A stretch of 19,463 bases of DNA, taken from assembly GCA_965602635.1 (NCBI GenBank), contig CBFCZU010000054.1, positions 1-19,463 of the forward strand, read 5' to 3'. The stretch's first letter is position 1. The number at the start of each line of letters is the position of its first letter. Origin of the DNA: CBFCZU01 sp965602635. GTDB taxonomy: Bacteria; Planctomycetota; Phycisphaerae; SM23-33. The notes beneath the pieces were generated by a model. The model searched no databases. It was not told the origin of the DNA and was given only the letters and a program-made list of their open reading frames with translations. This document shows positions 7,915 to 16,571 of this stretch, in pieces. Position numbers and translations under genes: made by a program.

Positions 7915-8260
7915 GGGCTCGGACGAAACATGTAGGGGCTGAGCGAGAACGCCTGCGCCATGGCGAACCCCCTCATGCCGAAGATGCAGGCCGACAGGCA
8001 GGGCACTGGCGCCCTGAATGAGCGCGCGGGAGCGAAGGCGACCGGGACGGTCTGCTCCGATCTGCCCCAAACGCCCGGATGAAGGCCGGTTCGGGCAGGA
8101 TCAGGGCTCGATGCCAGGCAAATGCCCCCTTGCTGGAGCTGGAGAAGAGCTTTTTGCTGACCCGAATGGCGATACAATCATCGAAAAGTCCCACGACGGT
8201 CGTGGGCTACAGGCTATCTGGGAAATCCCGGGTTAGACTGGCAATGGGAGATATCGTGAA
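7915..8260. other. Intergenic stretch of 346 nt
   Basis: No convincing coding sequence is found on either strand. The left two thirds is GC-rich and featureless; it may be the worn 3' flank of the transposase remnant. The right third holds a TACAAT box (8173-8178), a perfect hairpin (8190-8206) and the ribosome binding site of the next gene. Confidence 0.5.
8173..8206 (+). promoter_or_regulatory. Candidate promoter -10 box and leader hairpin for the methyltransferase-propeller gene
   Basis: TACAAT at 8173-8178 matches a sigma-70 -10 box at five of six positions. The -35 region is poor. Eleven nt downstream is CCCACGA-CGG-TCGTGGG (8190-8206), a perfect 7-bp stem with the same CGG loop as the amidase leader hairpin. 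It would sit near the 5' end of the transcript, 54 nt before the start codon. Confidence 0.4.
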
Positions 8261-11200
8261 ATGCAGCGCACAGTGAAGATGCTTCGGCCGTGGCGGATTC
8301 TACTGATCCTCGTGTTGCCAGTCTGCTCATTTGCCCACGCCGGCGAAGCCAACAAGACGGCGGGCGACATCCTGCAGATGTCCGGGGCCCAAGGCGGGTT
8401 GATCGTGGACCTCGCATGTGGCAACGGAGAACTGCTGGCGGCGTTTGCCGGCCAGGGCAAGTTCCTCGCCCACGGCCTGACCACCGAGGCGGCCACTGCC
8501 GCATCGATCCACGAGCGACTGGCCGACAAGGGCCTGGCCGGAGTGGCCGGCGCCGAAGCGCTGCCGCTGGACCGACTGCCCTACGCCAACAACATGGTGA
8601 ACGTGCTGGTCGGCGATGACCTGCCCAGGCTCATCAAGAAGGGCGTGAAGCTCTCCGAGATCTTCCGCGTCCTGCGTCCCTACGGCTCGGCCTGTCTGGG
8701 CGTGCCCGCCGACGCACGCAAGGACATCGAGATGCAATTGACCAAGGCCGGTATCAAGGACTACCGGTTCGAGCAGAAGTCGCGGCTCTGGCTGGTGCTC
8801 AACAAGCCGCTGCCGGCGGGGATGGACGGCTGGACGCACTGGAACCACGGCCCCGACGGCAATCCCGTGTCTCAGGACCAGCTCATCGAGAGACCCAACC
8901 AGATACAGTGGATCACCGGGCAGCGCTGGGGCGACCGTCGCCTGGGCGACATCGCCGGCAGAGGCGGCGCCGTGGGCGTGCGCACGGCCGGGGGAAGGAA
9001 CTACTACATCATGGGTGCGGAGGGTGCGTTCTCCAAGACCGGGTACCAACTCGTCGCCCGAGACGCCTTCAACGGGGTCATGCTGTGGTTCCAGAACATC
9101 AAGGACCTCAACAAGAGGCTTGTGGTGGCCGCGGACAAGGAGGTTTACCTCGACCGTGCGGGCGAGATCGTGGCTCTGGACGGGGCGACCGGCAAGCTTC
9201 TGCGGACCTACGGCAAGGTCGATCGCTGCAAGGACCTCCTGCTCGCCGATGGCGTGTTGGTCTCGTTCGATTCCAAGGGGGCCCGAGCCTTCGACGTGGC
9301 CACGGGCAAGCAGAAGTGGTCCAACTCCAAGGCTACCCGAGCCGGTTCGCCGGTCATCAAGGGAGGCAAGGCGTTCTTCACCAGCGGCGGGGGGATCACG
9401 TGTCTGGATATGAAGAATGGGGAGTTGAAGTGGAACAAGCGTGTTCGCGGCGGGATCCTGTTTGCCTTCGACGACAAGCTGCTGACACGTACGAGCAAGA
9501 AGGGAGTCCAGACGAAGTATGGGCTGCGATACACGGCCATTTCCGCCAAGGACGGCGCGGAGGTTTGGTCGTACAGTTGCGACAGGCCTAGCGGGAGATA
9601 CACGGAAGCGTACCTGGCCGGGGGACTGATATGGATTCAGGGCCACCACGACCGCAAGGCGCGAAAGACCGAGGGCTTCCACAACAAGAAGGGCGGCCTG
9701 TCCTACAAGTTCGACGGCCTGAACCTCAAGACCGGCGAGGTCAGCCGGTCCTTCCTGGCTCCGGTCATGCTGCAGTACGCGTGCTATCCCCACTACGCCA
9801 CCGACCGATTCCACCTAGGCATCCGCCCGGTCTACTTCACCGAGTGGAAGACCGCGAAGGTTACCCGGTTCGAGGCTACCCGCCAGGCCTGCCAGAGCAA
9901 TTGTGGACTGGGGTACGGGATGTTCTACGGGCTCTACACGGCCAGCACGATGTGCAACTGCATCAGGCCGGCGATGTCGGGCGTCAGCGCCTTCACCAGC
10001 GACGGCAAGACGATCAACGGTGAGGTGCCCATTGATGGCCAAGGCAGGCTGGTCAAGGGTCTCGCGGCGGCTCCCGAATCGGCCTCGGCGCCGGACAGTG
10101 GCGACTGGCCCATGTATCGCCGCGACATGCGTCGCGCCGCCGCCGTCGCGGCCGAGATCCCGGCCAGGCAACTGGCCGTCGCGTGGCGCAGGCCGCTCCT
10201 GCCGGCTGGGAGCGCCGCAGCCGGCAAGGCCAATGCCCTGCGGAGCGACTGGACCCTCAACGAGGTTTGCAGCGACTCGATAACCCAGGCGACCGTGGCT
10301 GAGGGCAAGGTGTTCGTCTCGCTCACACACACGCGGCAGATCGTTGCGATGGGCCAGAAGGATGGCAAAGTGGCCTGGAAGTTCCGCGCGCCGGCCCGGG
10401 TGGACGCGCCCCCGACCATCCACAAGGGCCTGTGTCTGTTCGGCTGCAATGACGGCTGGGTGTATTGCCTGCGGGCCGACAACGGCAAGCTCGTGTGGCG
10501 TTTCCGTGCCGCTCCGGCCCATCGGCGCGTGGTGGCCTACGGCCAGGTCGAATCCGCCTGGCCGGTTCTGGGCGGCGTGCTGGTTGTGGGAGACCGAGCC
10601 TGCGTTATCGCCGGCAGGACGACCGAGACCGACGGCGGGCTGTATGTCCACGCCCTGGATGTGAAGACGGGCAAGCCGCTGTGGAGCAAGCGTTGCGTCA
10701 AGCCCGACGACGGTGCCATCGGCGGCTGGAACCTGCGGGGCATGGGGCGTGATTACGTCGGCCCGGCGGACGTTCTGGTCAGCAACGGCGCGATGGTGGG
10801 CATCGCCGGCCACCGCGGCGGGTGCTTCAGCCTCGAGAGCGGACGCAAGGCCTCCAGCGGGTCGCTGCCGCACTTCGGATGGAATCGCTCACAGCACGCC
10901 CAGGTCATGAAGACCCAGTATCCGCCGATGGCGACGGCGCGAGGCCAGGCTTGCAGGCCCACTGCTTACAGGGACAGGAAGACCAAGAAGAGGCACTACT
11001 TCATCTCCATGCTTGGCAGGGGCGGCTGGAAGATCGAATTGCCCGTGCCGAAGCTGCTTGACGCCGTGGCCATCGCCGGCGGGACCGTCATGGCGGCCGT
11101 CTCCGATGGCCCCAACGCCGCCGCCGGTGAGCTGCGGCTGCTCTCAGTCAAGGATGGCAGTGTGCTGGCCACGCACACGCTGCCGGCCGCACCGGCCTTC

Positions 11201-11278
11201 GATGGCGTGTCCGTCGCCGGCGGGAAGGTGTACGTCGCCCTCCAGGATGGCAGTATCATGTGCTTCGGCGCGAAGTGA
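8261..11278 (+). CDS. Exported methyltransferase-like / PQQ-like beta-propeller fusion protein
   Basis: 1005 aa. A signal peptide is visible (RPWRILLILVLPVCSFAHAG, residues about 9-28). Residues about 30-185 resemble a class I SAM methyltransferase: motif I VDLACGNGE at 49-57, a post-motif region with EALPLDRLPYANNMVNVLVGDDL, then IFRVLRPYGSACLGVPA. Residues about 195-1000 are PQQ/BamB-like propeller repeats (LDGATGKLLRTYG, FDVATGKQKW, LRADNGKLVWRFRA, LDVKTGKPLW), interrupted near 612 by DSGDWPMYRRDMRR, which starts a second propeller. C565-N-C567 and nearby cysteines (RQACQSNC) form a cysteine-rich insert that I recognise from planctomycete relatives. The start at 8261 follows GGGAG with about 10 nt spacing; an alternative ATG at 8279 has no such site. 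Its function is unknown; alcohol-dehydrogenase activity is not implied by the PQQ-like fold alone. Confidence 0.8.
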   Translation: MQRTVKMLRPWRILLILVLPVCSFAHAGEANKTAGDILQMSGAQGGLIVDLACGNGELLAAFAGQGKFLAHGLTTEAATAASIHERLADKGLAGVAGAEALPLDRLPYANNMVNVLVGDDLPRLIKKGVKLSEIFRVLRPYGSACLGVPADARKDIEMQLTKAGIKDYRFEQKSRLWLVLNKPLPAGMDGWTHWNHGPDGNPVSQDQLIERPNQIQWITGQRWGDRRLGDIAGRGGAVGVRTAGGRNYYIMGAEGAFSKTGYQLVARDAFNGVMLWFQNIKDLNKRLVVAADKEVYLDRAGEIVALDGATGKLLRTYGKVDRCKDLLLADGVLVSFDSKGARAFDVATGKQKWSNSKATRAGSPVIKGGKAFFTSGGGITCLDMKNGELKWNKRVRGGILFAFDDKLLTRTSKKGVQTKYGLRYTAISAKDGAEVWSYSCDRPSGRYTEAYLAGGLIWIQGHHDRKARKTEGFHNKKGGLSYKFDGLNLKTGEVSRSFLAPVMLQYACYPHYATDRFHLGIRPVYFTEWKTAKVTRFEATRQACQSNCGLGYGMFYGLYTASTMCNCIRPAMSGVSAFTSDGKTINGEVPIDGQGRLVKGLAAAPESASAPDSGDWPMYRRDMRRAAAVAAEIPARQLAVAWRRPLLPAGSAAAGKANALRSDWTLNEVCSDSITQATVAEGKVFVSLTHTRQIVAMGQKDGKVAWKFRAPARVDAPPTIHKGLCLFGCNDGWVYCLRADNGKLVWRFRAAPAHRRVVAYGQVESAWPVLGGVLVVGDRACVIAGRTTETDGGLYVHALDVKTGKPLWSKRCVKPDDGAIGGWNLRGMGRDYVGPADVLVSNGAMVGIAGHRGGCFSLESGRKASSGSLPHFGWNRSQHAQVMKTQYPPMATARGQACRPTAYRDRKTKKRHYFISMLGRGGWKIELPVPKLLDAVAIAGGTVMAAVSDGPNAAAGELRLLSVKDGSVLATHTLPAAPAFDGVSVAGGKVYVALQDGSIMCFGAK

Positions 11279-11297
11279 GGTGACGGGCCGGGGCTGA

Positions 11298-11508
11298 GTC
11301 ATCGGCCGGAGCAGGTGCTATGGCGCCAGCGACTCGGCCCGCGAGATCATCGCGGCCATGCCGTACGTGCAGAAGTTCAGCCGGAAGACGCGCGTGTACA
11401 TGACCGAATGGCACGTGGGGTACGCCCGGCTGTACCAGTCGATCGGCAAGATGCTGAAGGGCGAGCGCCGCCGCCGAGCTGGGCTTCGAGGGCGTGGAGA
11501 TAATGGGT
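11298..11508 (+). pseudogene. Coding-like fragment of unrecognised family
   Basis: One frame, open from 11298 to TAA at 11506-11508, reads naturally in its middle: SDSAREIIAAMPYVQKFSRK, then MTEWHVGYARLYQSIGKMLK. After about 11460 the same frame turns into arginine/glycine-rich nonsense while another frame becomes coding-like. It has no ribosome binding site and no plausible complete start, so I read it as a gene fragment. I do not recognise the family. Confidence 0.4.
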
Positions 11509-11835
11509 AAGCGCCCGCACCTGTCCCCGATGGACTATTCGCTGGACGACTGCAAGCGGCTGCGGGAGCGGCTGGAGGAGAAGGCTTTGGCCGCCTACAC
11601 GAGCTTCACCGGCGGGATGGAATCGGCCGAGGTGCCCTTCGTGGAGATGCAACTGGCCCACGTGGAGGGCCTGGCCAGGCGGGCGCAGGCAATGGGCGGC
11701 GACCTGATCCGCATCTTCGCCGCCTACGAGCGTGACGGCGGACCCCCAGGGGGCCGGAAGCTCCGCGATGTTGACAACGGAACCGATGACTCCGGTCCCC
11801 CGACCGGACAGGGCGACGAGCCGGCGAATCATTGA
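11461..11835 (+). pseudogene. Sugar phosphate isomerase/epimerase-like TIM-barrel fragment
   Basis: Reading from about 11461, AAAELGFEGVEIMGKRPHLS and later EVPFVEMQLAHVEGLARRAQ and GGDLIRIFAAYERDG match the first half of xylose-isomerase-like TIM-barrel proteins (AP endonuclease 2 fold). The first beta strand (roughly 15-20 residues) is missing, with an in-frame stop at 11455-11457. The similarity ends near 11742; the remaining 30 residues to the TGA at 11833 are a low-complexity tail. About 95 of an expected 270-300 residues survive, and the metal-binding residues of the second half are absent. A GTG at 11494 could formally start it, but that lies inside a conserved strand. It was probably inactivated by deletion. 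Confidence 0.65.
11791..11808 (+). repeat. Perfect hairpin upstream of the NHL protein gene
   Basis: TCCGGTC-CCCC-GACCGGA is a 7-bp stem with a 4-nt loop, 42 nt before the start codon at 11851. No T-tract follows. It could be a leader structure, or a worn terminator of the broken gene upstream. Confidence 0.4.
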
Positions 11836-11850
11836 AGGGAGAGTGTCAGC

Positions 11851-14433
11851 ATGCTCCGAGGGCATTGGCATTTCGCTGTCTTGCGTCTTCTCTGGGCCGT
11901 AGCCGTTGCCGGCTGCCCCGCGGCCGCGTGGTCCGCGGATCTGGCTAAGCCTTCCTTCAATAGCGAGCCGCGCGTCACCGTCGACGGTGACAGCGTGCGG
12001 ATCACGTTCAGCGTGACCCGACCCACGGACGTGGCGGTCAGCATTCGTAAGGACGGGTACGTCGTGCGCCACCTCGCCGCCGGGGTGTTGGGCAAGACGC
12101 CGCCGGCGCCGCTGAAGCCGAGCCTCCGCCAGTCGCTGGTTTGGGACGGCAAGGACGACGCGGGCAGGCTGGTGGACCCGACCGGCTGCAAGGTCCGCGT
12201 CTGCCTGGGTCTGGAACCGACCTTCGACCGGATCCTCGGCTGGAAGGGCGAGGCCATCGGTGAGGCGATCCCCGGCCTGGCCGTGGACGAGAAGGGCCAC
12301 CTCTACGTCCTCAACAGCGGCGGCAAGAAACCCACGCGGATCTACGTGCTGAACCGGCAGGGCAAGTATCTCAAGACCATCCTGCCGTATCCCGGCAACC
12401 TGCCTTACGAGAAGGTCAAGGTCCTGCCGCACCTGAAACTCCACGGCGGCCAGACAGTCCCCGTCATACGCCAGCCGGTCTGCTTCACCTGCTATCCGGA
12501 CATGGACGGCGTGGGCGGCCCGGGCCAGTTCAACCTGCCCCAGCAGACCATGACCACCGTCGCAGACCAACTGGTCATGAGCAACCCTTGGGCCGGCCGG
12601 GCGCCCTCACGCGTGACCAACCGCCGACTGCTGATCATCAATAAGGACGGCAGCATCCCCGAGAACTACCTGGGCCCCTTCCTGGCCGGAGGCAAGGCGT
12701 CGGGCCGCGTTCGGCTGGCGGCCGCGGCGGACCGGAAGACCGTTTTCGTCACCGGATTGGCCGGCAAGGGCGGCAAGCCTCTTCACGCCATCTACCAGGT
12801 GGGCCTCGACGAGAAGGGCCCGGCGAAGCTCTACCTCGGTCAGGCGGACCAGGCCGGCAGCGATGAGAAGCATTTCGACACGCCGCGCGGCTTGGCGGTC
12901 GACCGATTCGGCAACCTGTACGTCTCGGACTGGGGCAACAACCGGATTGCTGCCTTCGCGCCGGACGGCAGATTCCTCGGTCAGGTGGCCGTGGACCAGC
13001 CGGGGCAGTTGGCCGTTCACCAGCGCACCTGCGCGCTCTACGTGATGAAAGTGGGAAAATCGGAACTGACGCCGTCCGCCGTGCGCAAACTAGCGCCGCT
13101 GGTGTCGGCCGACGGCAAGTGGGCCGGCGGAGGAGAGCAGCAGGGCGCCCTCAAACTGCGCTACGGCGACTCGACGCTCGCCGTGGACGGCACCGCCGAG
13201 CCGACCGTCATCTGGATCGGACACCGGTTCGGGACGCCCTCCCTGTTCCGCGTCGAGGAAAAGCAGGGACGATTCTCCAAGCCCAAACCCACCGTGCCCA
13301 AGGACGACCCGTCGCTGCTGATCGGCGGCTTCCTGGCCGTGGACGGCCGGCGAGAGGAAGTCTACTCCCAGGTCCACGCCGGGCCCGCCAGTTGGGAGAG
13401 TTGGCCGGGCACCTACAAGAGCGCCAGCCGATGGGTGCGGATCAACGGGCGGACCGGCAGCATCAGCCGCGTCAAGATCGCGGGGACGGAGGTAGCCGTC
13501 GGGCCGGAGGGATACCTCTACGTCCACTGCCGGGGGCAGTTGGCTCGCTTCGACCGTGACGGCAAAGCCGCCCCCTTTCCCTCCACCGGCACGAACGTCC
13601 TGACCAGGAGCAGCCGTCGCAAGAACGGAAACATCGAGGTGGACAGCCCCTTCGCCCTGCTGCACGGCCCCAGCGGCCATTGCGTGGGTCCGGACGGCAA
13701 GGTCTATGTCATGTACCCGCACATCAGCGGAACGTACAAGGCAGACTGCTCCGTGGTCGACGTGTACGGTCCGGACGGCAAGATTCGGAAGAAGGCCCTG
13801 GTGCGCTGCGGTCCCGACGCCGAGGGCATCCAGGTCGACGCCCGGGGCAACATCTATGTGGCCGACAACATCAAGCCCAGGACGGCCGTATACCCCCCCG
13901 AGCTGGCGGGCCTGATCCCGAAGACCAGGACCTGGACACACGGCGTCAACTGGTACGGGTGGTACGGGAGCGTCCTGAAGTTCCCGCCGACCGGCGGCAC
14001 GGCCTGGGGGCCGACTGGCACGCCGCACACCAGCTCGTGGGGCGAAGCGCGGTTCACCGTCAAGGTCGACGGCGCGCGCTGGGTGCACGCCGGCATCTAC
14101 CCCATGCCGGGTGGGTCGGTGTGGCTGGGGTGTAGTTGCTTCGGGCCGCGGTTCGGCGTGGACGGCTTCGGCCGGACGTTCATGCCCGATGTCGCCACCT
14201 TCTCGGTGCGCGTCATCGACACCAACGGTAACCCCATCATCCGGTTCGGTGGCTATGGGAACATGGACGCGCAGGGCCCCCAAAGCGCGATCCCCACGCC
14301 GGCGATCGCTTTCGCCTGGCCGCAGTACGTCGCGGTCTCCGAGGAGGCGGCTTACATCGCCGATGTCATCAACCGGAGGATTGTCCGCGTGAAGCTCAAC
14401 TACGCCGTGGAGAAGATGGCCGCCATCGAGTGA
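11851..14433 (+). CDS. Exported NHL-repeat beta-propeller protein with FlgD-like Ig domain
   Basis: 860 aa. A signal sequence is present; it can be read as a type I signal cut after AWSA or as a lipoprotein signal with V19-A-G-C22. Residues about 30-125 resemble a FlgD-type Ig domain (LVWDGKDDAGRLVDPTGCKV). Propeller blades follow: IPGLAVDEKGHLYVLNSGG, FDTPRGLAVDRFGNLYVSDW at about 342-361, GIQVDARGNIYVADN. C761-S-C763 starts the segment CSCFGPRFGVDGFGRTFMPD, then FSVRVIDTNGNPIIRFGGYG, a family signature of large planctomycete NHL proteins. NHL propellers usually mediate binding; no catalytic site is evident. The start at 11851 follows GAAGGGAGA with 7-8 nt spacing. The next gene starts 42 nt after its stop, which suggests co-transcription. 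Confidence 0.85.
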   Translation: MLRGHWHFAVLRLLWAVAVAGCPAAAWSADLAKPSFNSEPRVTVDGDSVRITFSVTRPTDVAVSIRKDGYVVRHLAAGVLGKTPPAPLKPSLRQSLVWDGKDDAGRLVDPTGCKVRVCLGLEPTFDRILGWKGEAIGEAIPGLAVDEKGHLYVLNSGGKKPTRIYVLNRQGKYLKTILPYPGNLPYEKVKVLPHLKLHGGQTVPVIRQPVCFTCYPDMDGVGGPGQFNLPQQTMTTVADQLVMSNPWAGRAPSRVTNRRLLIINKDGSIPENYLGPFLAGGKASGRVRLAAAADRKTVFVTGLAGKGGKPLHAIYQVGLDEKGPAKLYLGQADQAGSDEKHFDTPRGLAVDRFGNLYVSDWGNNRIAAFAPDGRFLGQVAVDQPGQLAVHQRTCALYVMKVGKSELTPSAVRKLAPLVSADGKWAGGGEQQGALKLRYGDSTLAVDGTAEPTVIWIGHRFGTPSLFRVEEKQGRFSKPKPTVPKDDPSLLIGGFLAVDGRREEVYSQVHAGPASWESWPGTYKSASRWVRINGRTGSISRVKIAGTEVAVGPEGYLYVHCRGQLARFDRDGKAAPFPSTGTNVLTRSSRRKNGNIEVDSPFALLHGPSGHCVGPDGKVYVMYPHISGTYKADCSVVDVYGPDGKIRKKALVRCGPDAEGIQVDARGNIYVADNIKPRTAVYPPELAGLIPKTRTWTHGVNWYGWYGSVLKFPPTGGTAWGPTGTPHTSSWGEARFTVKVDGARWVHAGIYPMPGGSVWLGCSCFGPRFGVDGFGRTFMPDVATFSVRVIDTNGNPIIRFGGYGNMDAQGPQSAIPTPAIAFAWPQYVAVSEEAAYIADVINRRIVRVKLNYAVEKMAAIE

Positions 14434-14475
14434 CCCGTCCTCACCGGAATCAAAGGCATGCTAAGGAGCGCCGCC

Positions 14476-16311
14476 GTGAGAAACGCTGTGACCGTCGTCC
14501 TGGCCGTGCTGCTGGGGCCGATCGTTGTGTGCGCCGAGACGGCCGGGGAGTCCGTCCTGAAGGAGCTGCGGGAGCTGGCGGCGGGTCCGTTCCGGGCGGC
14601 GATCAGGGGCTGGACGCGGGCGGCGGACCCCCTTGCCGGCAGCTTCTCGGGAGCCCCCAAGCCGGATGAGGCCCGGGCCGGAATCGTCATCTACAACCGA
14701 CCTTGGATCGTCTACACGACCGCCCGAAGCACCCCCTCGCAGGCCGAGCGGGACGCCGCCTTCTCCTGTCGAGCCGCGCCCGGGGAGATCGAGCCGATCA
14801 GTATCAGCGCCTACTGCCTGTCGGACGTCTCGAAGATCCGGGGCCGCATCAGCGATCTGAAGGGCCCGGGCACGATCCCCGCCTCCAGCGCAACCGTCTA
14901 CAGCGTTTACCAGGTGCCCATGCCGTGGACCTGGAGGCCGAGCGTCAAGAGCGCCCGGCGGGCCCGCACGTGGGACCGCGTGCCTAACCTCATGCTGGAC
15001 GTTCCCGGCGGCCTGCCCGGCAGGGCGAAGGAATCCCGACAGCTCATTTTCGACCTGGCGGTGCCCGCCAGCGCCAAGCCCGGCACGTACAAGGGGCAGA
15101 TCACGGTCGAAACCGACAGAGGCCGCGTCGTTCGCGAGGTCCGCGTCACGGTGCTGCCGTTCAAGCTCCACCAGGCCCACAAGGAGTGGCAGCGCGGGAT
15201 GTTCGGCATCCCGCGAAATGCCGCGGACGCCCGCTTCCAGGTCCGCTGGGGCCTCAACAGCCTGGCGCCCTGGTGGCACAAGGCCCACGTGCTGTTCGGC
15301 ACCACCCACGGCCTCTGCAATGCCGACGGGGACATGTTGCTCGTGAAGAAGGGCCGCGAGGAGAGAATGCTCGGGCCCGTCCTGGACCGGGCCCGGAAGG
15401 CCGGCTTCAAGAGTTGGGTGTACTTCCTGATGGACCGGGGCTTCGGCAACGCGGTCCGGGGTTGGTGGGGGGTCAAGGACTATCCGAGCGAGGAGTACCG
15501 AGCCGCCTACAAGAAGACCGTGGAAGCCCTGCTGAAGTCTCTGAAGGACGCCGGTTATCCCGAGCCCATCCTCGTCGCCAACGACGAGCCCACCAGCCGG
15601 GAGTACGACACCGAACGGATCTTCAAGGAAATGAAGTGGATCGACGAGGTCGGTGGCAGGAACTACGCCGTCGTCTACCGCAAGACCGACCCCGAGCGGT
15701 TTGCCGGCAAGCCCTACTTTCACATGTGGGTGTCGAACAATCCCAGCCCGGCAAAGCTGGCGGCCGCCCGGAAGAGCAGGTGCAGCCTGGCGACCTACCG
15801 CGGGGGTCACTGGCAGCGGAAGATCGCGGAAGTCCGCTTTCACTTCGGCTGCAAGTCCTTCTGGTTCGATGCGCCGTTGACGTTCAGTTGGGCCCACGAC
15901 TGGGACTATGGCGCCGGCGACGGGGTCGATCGCTTCAACGACTTCGCCGGCGGCGGCGAAGGCGGCCGTCACACCAGTGTCTTCTTCGACAAGCGAGGCC
16001 GACCGGTCCCGACGCTCAGCATGCTGGCCATTCGTGAGGCCATTGATGACCGCCTCTACATGGAGACGCTTCGCAAGACAGGCCAAGCCACCGAGTTCAT
16101 CAAGCGAATGAAGGCGCACATCCTGGAGCGGTTCACGCCGGCGGGGCCATATCGGTACCAGGACCTTCCCAGGTCGGCCGACCCGTGGACGTATTGCCAA
16201 GCCGTGCAGACGGTCGACAACCATAGGCCCGTCTTCATGGACCGCTGGCGCGAGGCAATCATCACGGAATTGCTGCGCGTCGACAGCGGCGTGGGGCCGG
16301 GAGGGAAGTAA
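14476..16311 (+). CDS. Secreted DUF4091 / GH123-like glycoside hydrolase
   Basis: 611 aa from GTG 14476, chosen because AAGGAG (14463-14468) lies 7 nt upstream; an in-frame ATG at 14458 has almost no spacing from its AAAGG. Signal peptide VRNAVTVVLAVLLGPIVVCA is followed by a probable cut before E21. Residues about 60-235 are a beta-sandwich (FDLAVPASAKPGTYKGQITV, the usual pre-catalytic domain of this family). Residues about 240-560 are the TIM barrel; D370-E371 in LVANDEPTS matches the GH123 catalytic Asp-Glu pair. WFDAPLTFSWAHDWDYG and GRPVPTLSMLAIREAIDD are the typical closing elements. GH123 members are beta-N-acetylgalactosaminidases; the substrate of this one is inferred only. It follows the NHL protein gene by 42 nt and differs strongly from the lipoprotein at 6055, so the two are not recent duplicates. 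Confidence 0.85.
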   Translation: MRNAVTVVLAVLLGPIVVCAETAGESVLKELRELAAGPFRAAIRGWTRAADPLAGSFSGAPKPDEARAGIVIYNRPWIVYTTARSTPSQAERDAAFSCRAAPGEIEPISISAYCLSDVSKIRGRISDLKGPGTIPASSATVYSVYQVPMPWTWRPSVKSARRARTWDRVPNLMLDVPGGLPGRAKESRQLIFDLAVPASAKPGTYKGQITVETDRGRVVREVRVTVLPFKLHQAHKEWQRGMFGIPRNAADARFQVRWGLNSLAPWWHKAHVLFGTTHGLCNADGDMLLVKKGREERMLGPVLDRARKAGFKSWVYFLMDRGFGNAVRGWWGVKDYPSEEYRAAYKKTVEALLKSLKDAGYPEPILVANDEPTSREYDTERIFKEMKWIDEVGGRNYAVVYRKTDPERFAGKPYFHMWVSNNPSPAKLAAARKSRCSLATYRGGHWQRKIAEVRFHFGCKSFWFDAPLTFSWAHDWDYGAGDGVDRFNDFAGGGEGGRHTSVFFDKRGRPVPTLSMLAIREAIDDRLYMETLRKTGQATEFIKRMKAHILERFTPAGPYRYQDLPRSADPWTYCQAVQTVDNHRPVFMDRWREAIITELLRVDSGVGPGGK

Positions 16312-16316
16312 GCTGA

Positions 16317-16571
16317 GGACCCGCGCCACAGATAACCGCCCGAGCCGACCTCTCAAGACCCGTCGGCAGCCCCGGTTGCGCCGTCCATCCGCTCGAGCCC
16401 GCCGATGGCCGGCAGGCCCTCGCGGAGACGTCGGGGGTCTTCATGGCGACGCTGATGGCCGAGCTCCAGGCGCGCGGGATCGAGATCCCTTTCCTGCAAG
16501 TGCGGGACTCGTCGCCTGAGGCCCTGAAGGAAGACCTCGCCCGCATCAAGGAGCTTCTCGGGCGTTCTTAG
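16317..16571 (+). pseudogene. C-terminal coding-like fragment, family unrecognised
   Basis: The frame is open from 16317 to TAG at 16569-16571. From about residue 15 it reads like real protein: CAVHPLEPADGRQALAETSG, then ATLMAELQARGIEIPFLQVR and SPEALKEDLARIKELLGRS, an amphipathic alpha/beta end. No ribosome binding site or suitable start is seen (the only internal ATG, 16443, lies mid-helix). It is most likely the 3' end of a truncated gene. The minus strand has a longer open frame here, but it is arginine-rich and looks like a shadow. Confidence 0.45.

Noticed and set aside
8327..9814. 495-residue minus-strand frame opposite the propeller fusion gene
   Set aside because: Shadow of the real gene; it is leucine/valine/arginine-rich without motifs.
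14461..16356. 631-residue open frame on the minus strand opposite the second GH123-like gene
   Set aside because: It has no recognisable domain; the plus strand has a signal peptide, family motifs and a good ribosome binding site.
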